In this document: positions 58,472 to 64,000 of the stretch, in pieces
Position numbering within the stretch: the first letter of the stretch is position 1
Layout: the number at the start of each line of letters is the position of its first letter
Assembly: GCF_004117935.1 (NCBI RefSeq)
Contig: NZ_SDOY01000152.1
Location: 61,704-125,703, forward strand
DNA length: 64,000 bases
Source: Streptomyces roseicoloratus
Lineage (GTDB): Bacteria; Actinomycetota; Actinomycetes; Streptomycetales; Streptomycetaceae
Direction: 5' to 3'
The notes under the pieces: generated by a model
Seen by the model: the letters and a program-made list of their open reading frames with translations, nothing else
Told to the model about the DNA's origin: nothing
Databases searched by the model: none
Program-made: the position numbers and the translations under genes

Positions 58472-59614
58472 ATGACGAACGAGACAGCGAGGCCGGCAGT
58501 GAGGCCGGCAGTGAGGCCGATGGGGACGGCGACGGGACCGGGGGCGGCAACGGGGACGGCAACGGGAGCGAGGGCTGGGGCGGGTACGGCGGGGAGAAGG
58601 ACGGAAACGGCGGAGACGGCCGTCGGCATGACGGCGGGCACGGCAGTCGGGACAACTGCCGGGACGGCAGCCGGGACAACGGCCGGCACGACAGCCGGCA
58701 CGACGGCCGAGACGACAGCCGGGACGACGACGGCCGTCGCCTTCTCCTCCGTGACCAAGTCCTTCGGCGCCGTCCGCGCCGTGGACGGGATGGACCTCGT
58801 CATCCGCCGCGGCGAGACCGTGGCCCTCCTCGGCCGCAACGGCGCCGGCAAGTCCACCACCGTCAGCCTCCTCCTCGGCCTCGACGAGCCCGACGGCGGC
58901 CTGGTCCGGCTCTTCGACGCCGAGCCCGCCCGCGCCGTGGCGGCCGGCCGGGTGGGCGCGATGCTCCAGGACACCCGTCCGGTGCCCCGCGTCACCGTCC
59001 GCGAGCTGGTCGGGTTCGTCGCCCGCACCTACCCGGACCCGCTGCCCGTGGACGAGGTGCTGGCGCTCGCCGGCCTCACCGAGCTCGCGGACCGGCGCGC
59101 CGACCGGCTCTCCGGCGGCCAGGCGCAGCGCGTGCGGTTCACGGTCGCGCTGGCCGGCAACCCGGAACTGCTCGTCCTGGACGAGCCGACGGCCGCGCTC
59201 GACGTCGAGGCGCGCGAAGCCTTCTGGGACTCGATGCGGCGCTACGCCCGCGGCGGCAACACCGTCCTCTTCTCCACGCACTACCTGGAGGAGGCGGACG
59301 AGCACGCCGACCGGATCGTGGTCGTCGACTCCGGTCGCGTCCTCGCCGACGGCACCGCCGAGGAGCTCAAGCGCGCGGCCGGCGGCTTCACGGTCTCGTT
59401 CGACCTGGGCGGCCGGCCCTCCGAGGGGGCGGCCGCGCTGCCCGGGGTGAGCGCGGTGGAGATCCGCGGCGACCGGGCCCGGCTGCGCAGCGACGACCCC
59501 GACGCGACGGTCCTGGAGCTGGCCGCCAGGGGCCTCGTACGGCGCCTGGAGGTCACCCCGGTCTCGCTCAACGACGCCTTCCTGTCCCTCACTTCCCCGG
59601 AGCAGTCCCGATGA
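58472..59614 (+). CDS. ABC exporter ATP-binding protein with repeat-rich N-terminus
   Basis: A 380 aa ATPase. The ABC domain begins near residue 86 (AVAFSSVTKSFGAVRAVDG) with Walker A GRNGAGKSTT, signature LSGGQAQRVRFTVAL, Walker B LLVLDEPTAALD and STHYLEEADEHADRI. The preceding 85 residues are low-complexity Ala-Gly-Thr repeats (AGTTAGTTAGTTAETTAGTT). TAGCGT (58459-58464) lies 7 nt before the ATG, so the mRNA is probably leaderless; an internal ATG at 58628 is another possible start. Coupled to the permease (ATGA). Confidence 0.88.
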   Translation: MTNETARPAVRPAVRPMGTATGPGAATGTATGARAGAGTAGRRTETAETAVGMTAGTAVGTTAGTAAGTTAGTTAGTTAETTAGTTTAVAFSSVTKSFGAVRAVDGMDLVIRRGETVALLGRNGAGKSTTVSLLLGLDEPDGGLVRLFDAEPARAVAAGRVGAMLQDTRPVPRVTVRELVGFVARTYPDPLPVDEVLALAGLTELADRRADRLSGGQAQRVRFTVALAGNPELLVLDEPTAALDVEAREAFWDSMRRYARGGNTVLFSTHYLEEADEHADRIVVVDSGRVLADGTAEELKRAAGGFTVSFDLGGRPSEGAAALPGVSAVEIRGDRARLRSDDPDATVLELAARGLVRRLEVTPVSLNDAFLSLTSPEQSR

Positions 59615-60333
59615 TCACCGCCTACGTACGCCTCGAAGTCCGCCGCACCCTGCGCGACGCCGGTTTCGCGATCTCCTCGGTCGGGGTGCCCGTCATGATG
59701 TACCTGCTCTTCACGAACCTCGGCGGCCAGAACAGCGCCGCGTACAAGACCGCCGCGATGGTCGGCATGGCGGCGTACGGGGCGCTGGGTGCCGCGCTGT
59801 CGCTGGGCACCGGGGTCGCCGAGGACAAGTCCTCCGGCTGGCTGCGGCAGCTGCGGATCACGCCGATGACGCCGCGCCAGGTGGTCACCGGCCGGGCGCT
59901 GACCGGCACGGTCGTGGTCCTGCCCGCCATCCTCGCGGTACTGCTCGCGGGCGGCCTCGTCAACGGCGTACGGCTCGACGCCTGGCAGTGGGCGGTCACG
60001 GCCCTGGCCCTGTGGGCCGGCTCGCTGCCCTTCACCCTGCTCGGCCTCGGCAACGGCTACCGTCTCTCCGCGCAGACGACGGGTGTCGTCAACGTGGCCT
60101 GCAACCTGGGCCTCGCCGTGGTCGGCGGCCTGTGGTTCCCCGTCGGGCTGTTCCCGGAATGGCTGGCGACGCTCTCCTCGTACACCCCGACCAACCGCTT
60201 CTCGGAGCTGGGCCGCTCGGTCGCGGAGGGTACGGCTCCGGAGGCGGCGGCGCTGACGGTCCTGGCAGTGTGGGCGGCGCTGTTCGGCGCGTACGCGGCG
60301 GCCTCGTACCGTCGTTCGGCGAGGACGACGTGA
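59611..60333 (+). CDS. ABC-2 type exporter permease
   Basis: A 240 aa permease with six membrane segments (about 18-38, 48-70, 100-122, 130-150, 160-182, 210-232) and the ABC-2 block LGLAVVGGLWFPVGLFPEWLATL near 162. It pairs with the preceding ATPase through an ATGA overlap. An ABC pair followed by a DesK-type kinase is a common actinobacterial arrangement for sensing and exporting envelope-active compounds. Confidence 0.92.
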   Translation: MITAYVRLEVRRTLRDAGFAISSVGVPVMMYLLFTNLGGQNSAAYKTAAMVGMAAYGALGAALSLGTGVAEDKSSGWLRQLRITPMTPRQVVTGRALTGTVVVLPAILAVLLAGGLVNGVRLDAWQWAVTALALWAGSLPFTLLGLGNGYRLSAQTTGVVNVACNLGLAVVGGLWFPVGLFPEWLATLSSYTPTNRFSELGRSVAEGTAPEAAALTVLAVWAALFGAYAAASYRRSARTT

Positions 60334-60460
60334 CGGGTGGCCGGAGGAACGGGTGACGGGAGGGACGGATCACCGGAGGGACGGGTGACGGGGAGGGACG
60401 GATGGCGAGAATGGTGAGCTGATGGCGGGAATGGTGATCTGGTGGCGGGATCGGTGAACT
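60334..60460 (+). repeat. Two short tandem repeat families before the kinase gene
   Basis: GGAGGGACGG(A/G)T-type units (about 60340-60402) are followed by three ATGGTGAnCTG-TGGCGGGA-type units (about 60408-60460, period about 21). The second family runs into the kinase start codon, making the true start hard to place. Confidence 0.7.
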
Positions 60461-61689
60461 GGTGGCGGTGCCGGCGCGCGGCGCTGCGGGCGCGGGCGGA
60501 ACGGCGGCACCAGGAAGGGCCGAGCGGGCTGAGCCTGCTGCCGTGGCTGCTGATGGGTCTGGGCGCGCTCTCCCACCTGATCAGCGGCGAGGCGCCGAAC
60601 CCCTGGGTCGGCGGCCTGGGCCTGCTCGCCTTCAACACCCTCTACATCGCCGTCGTGCTGCGCGCGTTCGACAGGCGCCGCCGCGAGACCGCGACCACGT
60701 GGTGGCTGCTCGGCGCGCTCGGCGCGCTCACGTTCGCGCTGGCCATCGGGTACGGCAGGGAGTGGCTGCTCCTGTTCCCGCTGCTGGGCCTCGCGGTCGG
60801 CGCGATCGTGCGCGGCGCGGTCAGGCTGCGGGTGATCGTCTTCTCGCTGGTGCCGGCGGTCGCGGTGGTGACGTTCTGGCGGGACGGCTGGGACTCGTTC
60901 GGGATCGTGTACGGGACGTTCATCTCGGTCATGGTGACGGCGGCGATCCTCACCCTGAACAGCACCGTCCTGGAACTGCGGGCCACTCAGGAGGAACTCG
61001 CCCGCACGGCGGTGGAGAAGGAGCGGCTGCGTTTCTCCCGCGACCTGCACGACCTGCTCGGTCACACCCTGTCGGTCGTCGTGGTGAAGGCGGAGGCGGC
61101 CCGCCGCCTGGCGCCGCGCGACCTGGACGCGGCGCTGGCGCAGCTCGCGGACATCGAGACGGTCGGCCGGCAGGCGCTGACGGAGATCCGGGAGGCGGTG
61201 ACGGGCTACCGCGAGGCCTCGCTGACGACGGAGCTCGACCGCGCCCGCGACGCCCTGTCCTCCGCCGGAATCGAGCCGGTGGTACGCCAGTCGGGCCCGC
61301 CGCTCGGACCGCAGACGGAGGCCCTGCTGAGCTGGGTGGTGCGCGAGTCGACGACGAACGCGGTACGGCACAGCGGCGCGAGCCGGTGCGAGATCGAGGT
61401 GGGCGGCGGTCCGGAACGGGTGCGGGTGACGGTCACGGACGACGGCCGCGGCGTCCCCGCGGGCAGCACGCCCGGCAGCGGGCTGCGCGGCCTGCGGGAA
61501 CGGGTCGCCGCGGCGGGCGGCACCCTGACCTCGGGTCCGGGCCCGCGCGGCGGCTACCGGGTGACGGCGGAACTGCCGGTGGAGGCGCTGGAGGAGGCGG
61601 CGGAGGCGGTGCAGCCGACGGAACCGGCGGAATCGGCGGGATCGGCGGGATCGGCGGAATCGGCGGAGCAGGTGAAGGCAGCGGAGTAG
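60442..61689 (+). CDS. DesK-type sensor histidine kinase
   Basis: A 415 aa kinase with five to six membrane helices (about 30-165), a HisKA_3 dimerisation helix with the phospho-His in FSRDLHDLLGHTLSVVVVK (near 200), and an HATPase domain (ESTTNAVRHSGASRCEIEV near 305, DDGRGVP near 335, GLRGLRERV near 350). GTG starts at 60442 or 60454 are possible; neither has a ribosome site. The tail is made of AESAGSAGS repeats. The usual LuxR-type response regulator gene does not follow. Confidence 0.9.
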   Translation: MAGSVNWWRCRRAALRARAERRHQEGPSGLSLLPWLLMGLGALSHLISGEAPNPWVGGLGLLAFNTLYIAVVLRAFDRRRRETATTWWLLGALGALTFALAIGYGREWLLLFPLLGLAVGAIVRGAVRLRVIVFSLVPAVAVVTFWRDGWDSFGIVYGTFISVMVTAAILTLNSTVLELRATQEELARTAVEKERLRFSRDLHDLLGHTLSVVVVKAEAARRLAPRDLDAALAQLADIETVGRQALTEIREAVTGYREASLTTELDRARDALSSAGIEPVVRQSGPPLGPQTEALLSWVVRESTTNAVRHSGASRCEIEVGGGPERVRVTVTDDGRGVPAGSTPGSGLRGLRERVAAAGGTLTSGPGPRGGYRVTAELPVEALEEAAEAVQPTEPAESAGSAGSAESAEQVKAAE

Positions 61690-61799
61690 CTGAAGGCGCC
61701 GGAGTGGCTGAGCGCGCCGGAGTAGCTGAGGGCGATGGAGTGGCTGAGCGCGCCGGAGTAGCTGAAGGCGGTGGAGTGGCTGTGGACGGTGGAGGGACC
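61683..61799 (+). repeat. 18-bp tandem repeat, about 6.5 copies, across the kinase stop
   Basis: Units GGAGTAGCTGAAGGCGCC and GGAGTGGCTGAGCGCGCC alternate from 61683 in exact 18-bp register to about 61799. The first unit supplies the kinase stop codon (TAG 61687-61689). Confidence 0.92.
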
Positions 61800-61866
61800 G
61801 ACAGCGGAGCCGTAGGGGCAGCGGTCCGCTGTCGGCCCTACACCCTCAGCCGTCAACCGTCGGCTG

Positions 61867-62103
61867 TCAGGTGTGCTGCTCGTTGACCTGTCCGCCGATG
61901 GTCGCGTCGGAGCTGTTCCCGCTGATCGACGCCTGGGGCTTGTTGTCACGGCCGACCTCATCGAGGTTGAGCAGGTCGACGAGACCGGCCTCCTGGCCCT
62001 GGGCGGACGGGCTGTCGGCGGCCAGGGCCTGCGGGGCGCCGGCGAGACCGAGGGCGGCTCCGGCGAGGAGGACGGCGGCACATGCGCGCTGGTAGGTGTT
62101 CAT
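61867..62103 (-). CDS. Small secreted protein, unknown function
   Basis: A 78 aa protein with a Sec signal (about 1-29, cleavage after AGAPQALA) and a mature part of about 50 residues with GLVDLLNLDEVG and the polar C-terminus ISGNSSDATIGGQVNEQHT. Small and acidic; not a chaplin or rodlin by sequence. GGCAGG lies just before the ATG. The start at 62103 is preferred over a longer frame that has no signal peptide. Confidence 0.75.
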   Translation of the reverse strand: MNTYQRACAAVLLAGAALGLAGAPQALAADSPSAQGQEAGLVDLLNLDEVGRDNKPQASISGNSSDATIGGQVNEQHT

Positions 62104-62443
62104 GACCTGCCAACGAGCGGGACGTGATCGGGGTGCGGCGCAGGCGGTGCGGTCGCTATCCGGACACGTTGACGGGGTGGCCCCCACCACACGGCACGGC
62201 GACCCCGGAAGATCCTTCGTGGGACACGTCCCCCACCGGCGGAACTTTTCCTTCCGCACGCCCATCGGCGTCGTGCACAGCAAGATCAACTCCGTTCAAC
62301 TTTGCACTTTACGCACGAACTTGTCCACTTCGCGACCAACCGAAGTCCGCCGATTTCCGGCAGTCCCGGACCTCCGGGTACCGATGGGAACTACCGGGGG
62401 CATATGACCAACCCCCCGGAGCGCAGACCATCAGGGGGTTCTC
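62104..62443. other. Non-coding region upstream of melC1
   Basis: 340 bases without a supported gene. The segment around 62280-62345 is unusually AT-rich for this genome, with TTCAACTTTGCACTTTACGC, and probably holds the promoters of the divergent secreted-protein and melC1 genes. No clear operator was recognised. Confidence 0.5.
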
Positions 62444-62899
62444 ATGTCCAGCATCACTCGCCGCAAGGCCCTGGGCGTCGCCGCGGGCGCCGCCGGGGCG
62501 GCCGCGGGCCTCGCCCTGGCCGGCCGGGCCGCCGCCGCCACCGCGCACACGGCGGCCACGACGACCGGGCCTTCGGCTCCGGGCTCGTTCGACGAGGTCT
62601 ACTTGGGCCGCCGCATCAAGGGCGGACAGGCGCAGGGCGGCGGACACCACGGAGGGTCCCAGGGGACGGGCCACGGTGACGGCCACGGCGGGAGCCACGG
62701 GAGCGGCCACGGGGGAAGCCACGGCGGGGGCTACACCGTCACGATCGACGGCGAGGAACTGCACGTCATGCAGAACGCCGACGGCACCTGGATCAGCGTG
62801 ATCTCGCACTACGAACCCGTCGCCACGCCCAAGGCGGCCGCCCGCGCGGCGGTGCGCGAACTCCAGGGCGCACCGCTCGTCCCGCTCGCCCTCAACTGA
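62444..62899 (+). CDS. melC1: Tyrosinase cofactor/copper chaperone MelC1
   Basis: A 151 aa protein with a Tat signal (TRRKALGVAAG near residue 5, cleavage near 32), the conserved FDEVYLGRRIKGGQAQ block, a His/Gly-rich copper-binding stretch (about 66-98, repeats of GHGGSHG) longer than in most MelC1 proteins, and the conserved end YTVTIDGEELHVMQNADGTW, ISVISHYEPV, AARAAVRELQGAPLVPLALN. MelC1 delivers copper to apotyrosinase MelC2 and carries it through the Tat pore. melC2 normally follows at once but is absent before the IS element. Confidence 0.93.
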   Translation: MSSITRRKALGVAAGAAGAAAGLALAGRAAAATAHTAATTTGPSAPGSFDEVYLGRRIKGGQAQGGGHHGGSQGTGHGDGHGGSHGSGHGGSHGGGYTVTIDGEELHVMQNADGTWISVISHYEPVATPKAAARAAVRELQGAPLVPLALN

Positions 62900-63026
62900 C
62901 CCGATCCGCCGGCACCCGTCGACGGCCGAGGCGATCCGCCGACCGGCCGACCGGCCGCCCGGCCCACTCGCAACGATCTCCCCGATCTCCCCGACCGTCC
63001 CGATCTTCCCGACCGTCCTGACCGTC

Positions 63027-64000
63027 CTAGATGAATGAGTCCGATGTTCGTGCTGGTCGCGACCATGACGAAGGGCGCCCGTTGGTCAGTGTGTGAAAAC
63101 AAACCTGGACGCCCTTCTGGCGGCACTGTACGTGTTCATCGACGACCATGTGGCGCCTTGTCGCCGGATCGGGCGACCCCCGAAACTCACGGACGCCGAA
63201 CTGCTGTGCCTGGCCGTCGCCCAGGTCCTGCTCGGCTTCCCCTCGGCCCGGCACTGGATCCGCTTCGCGCATGCCCGGCTGGGACACCTGTTCCGCTACC
63301 TGCCCCAGCAGTCCGCCTACAACAAGCGCCTCAACGCCGCAGGTCCGCTGATCAGCCAGGTGATCGAGGCACTGGCCCGGCAGGTGCCGACCTGGAACGA
63401 CGACCTGCGGCTGATCGACTCCACCCCGCTGCCCTGCGCGGCCTCCCGCGAGACCGTCAAACGCTCCGAACTGGCCGGGCACTGCGGATACGGCTACTGC
63501 CGCAGCCACTCCCGCTTCTTCTGGGGCTTCCGGCTCTACCTGGTCACCACCGCCGAGGGCATGCCCGTCACCTGGTGTCTGGCCAACCCGAAGATCGGCG
63601 AGCGGGAGGTGATGGCCGCCCTGCTCGAACACGACCACCACCTCGTCCGCCAAGGGCAGGTGATCCTCGCCGACAAGGGCTTTGCCGGGAAGGAGTTCGA
63701 GACCTTCGTCAGCGAGCGCCTCGGCGCCCACCTCGTGCGGCCGGACCGCAAGGACGAACCGGTCCGGCACGGGAAGATCGCCCGGGTCCGACAGTGGATC
63801 GAGGCCGTCATCGACACCCTCAAAGGCCAGCTCAGCCTCGAACACCACGGCGGCAGAACCCCGGCCGGTGTCTTCGCCCGCACCGGACAACGACTCCTCG
63901 CCCTGGCCGCCGGCATCTGGCACAACTGGACCACCGGCGCCGCAGTCAAACGCTCACTGATCGCCTACGACCACTGAAAACATCGGACTCATTCATCTAG
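63027..64000 (+). mobile_element. IS982-family insertion sequence
   Basis: A 974-bp element with 22-bp perfect terminal inverted repeats, starting CTAGATGAATGAGTCCGATG at 63027 and ending with its complement at 64000. It contains one transposase gene. The CTAG at each end is palindromic, so whether it is part of the repeat or a target duplication cannot be decided. The right end coincides with the window edge, so the flank is not visible. Confidence 0.9.
63093..63977 (+). CDS. IS982-family DDE transposase
   Basis: A 294 aa full-length transposase. DDE positions: Asp in LRLIDSTPLPC (near residue 106), Asp in QVILADKGFAG (near 193) and Glu in VRQWIEAVIDTLKGQLSLE (near 240). The N-terminus KLTDAELLCLAVAQVLLGF is the DUF772-like/IS982 helix. 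GTG start. The gene is intact, so the element may still be active. Confidence 0.95.
   Translation: MKTNLDALLAALYVFIDDHVAPCRRIGRPPKLTDAELLCLAVAQVLLGFPSARHWIRFAHARLGHLFRYLPQQSAYNKRLNAAGPLISQVIEALARQVPTWNDDLRLIDSTPLPCAASRETVKRSELAGHCGYGYCRSHSRFFWGFRLYLVTTAEGMPVTWCLANPKIGEREVMAALLEHDHHLVRQGQVILADKGFAGKEFETFVSERLGAHLVRPDRKDEPVRHGKIARVRQWIEAVIDTLKGQLSLEHHGGRTPAGVFARTGQRLLALAAGIWHNWTTGAAVKRSLIAYDH

Noticed and set aside
61690..61886. Continuation of the kinase in the shifted frame (GVAEGAGVAERAG...)
   Set aside because: It would need a frameshift. It is the translation of an 18-bp tandem repeat and has no kinase or receiver features.
61867..62103. Chaplin or rodlin
   Set aside because: The mature part lacks the chaplin hydrophobic repeat and the rodlin motifs; only small size and secretion are shared.
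63035..64000. Second open frame inside the IS element (321 codons)
   Set aside because: Off-frame shadow of the transposase, Pro/Arg-rich, without a transposase motif.

Overview
The window reads as a piece of a Streptomyces chromosome, or that of a very close relative. G+C is very high, third codon positions are almost all G or C, GTG and TTG starts are frequent, and the gene families are typical of the genus: an AfsR/SARP-type regulator, a MelC1 tyrosinase cofactor, HtaA haem-binding surface proteins with an LAXTG sortase motif, class A RNase P RNA and an IS982-family element. No tRNA, rRNA or CRISPR array was found.

Layout. 0-15 kb: panB, a DrrAB-like ABC exporter, a very long AfsR-like regulator, a site-2-protease-like membrane protein, an F420-dependent NADP reductase, an MFS exporter, then a probable copper/stress module (His-tailed membrane protein and cupredoxin lipoprotein, divergent from an ECF sigma/anti-sigma pair), and map. 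15-28 kb: an iron and haem acquisition region, made of haem oxygenase, a PhzF-like protein, two HtaA-domain surface proteins, hmuTUV and the efeOBU elemental-iron system. IdeR/DmdR-type iron boxes lie in front of three of its transcription units. 28-37.5 kb: ordinary accessory genes (primase-polymerase-domain protein, TetR regulator, DDAH-like hydrolase, Rsm22-like methyltransferase, Bcr/CflA exporter, SDR, MazG-like, Excalibur protein).

37.6-43.2 kb is the most interesting part. A 29-bp direct repeat, whose right copy is the 3' end of rnpB, brackets about 5.55 kb of visibly less GC-rich DNA. It carries an XRE-TPR regulator, small companion ORFs and a complete three-gene RiPP cassette: ATP-grasp target peptide, ATP-grasp maturase and PCMT-like methyltransferase. 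No integrase is present. It looks like an att-flanked, non-autonomous genomic island inserted at the RNase P RNA gene.

43.7-54.9 kb: a MerR regulator with a long-spacer promoter, an RNase II-family protein, YaaA, KDPG aldolase, and an RNase H/phosphatase - zinc ribbon - Nif3 operon in which the zinc-ribbon gene seems to start with CTG. It is followed by about 0.9 kb of non-coding repeats. 54.9-58.3 kb: a MaoC - alcohol dehydrogenase - SDR operon behind a tandem palindrome that matches the KstR-type operator pattern. 58.4-64 kb: a second ABC exporter, a DesK-type kinase with no visible response regulator, a small secreted protein, and melC1 followed by an IS982-family element where melC2 would be expected.

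Two themes recur. Many monocistronic genes have a TAnnnT hexamer 6-8 nt before the start codon, the signature of leaderless transcripts. Many intergenic gaps, and some gene ends, hold short tandem repeats of 9, 18, 36, 44 or 45 bp.
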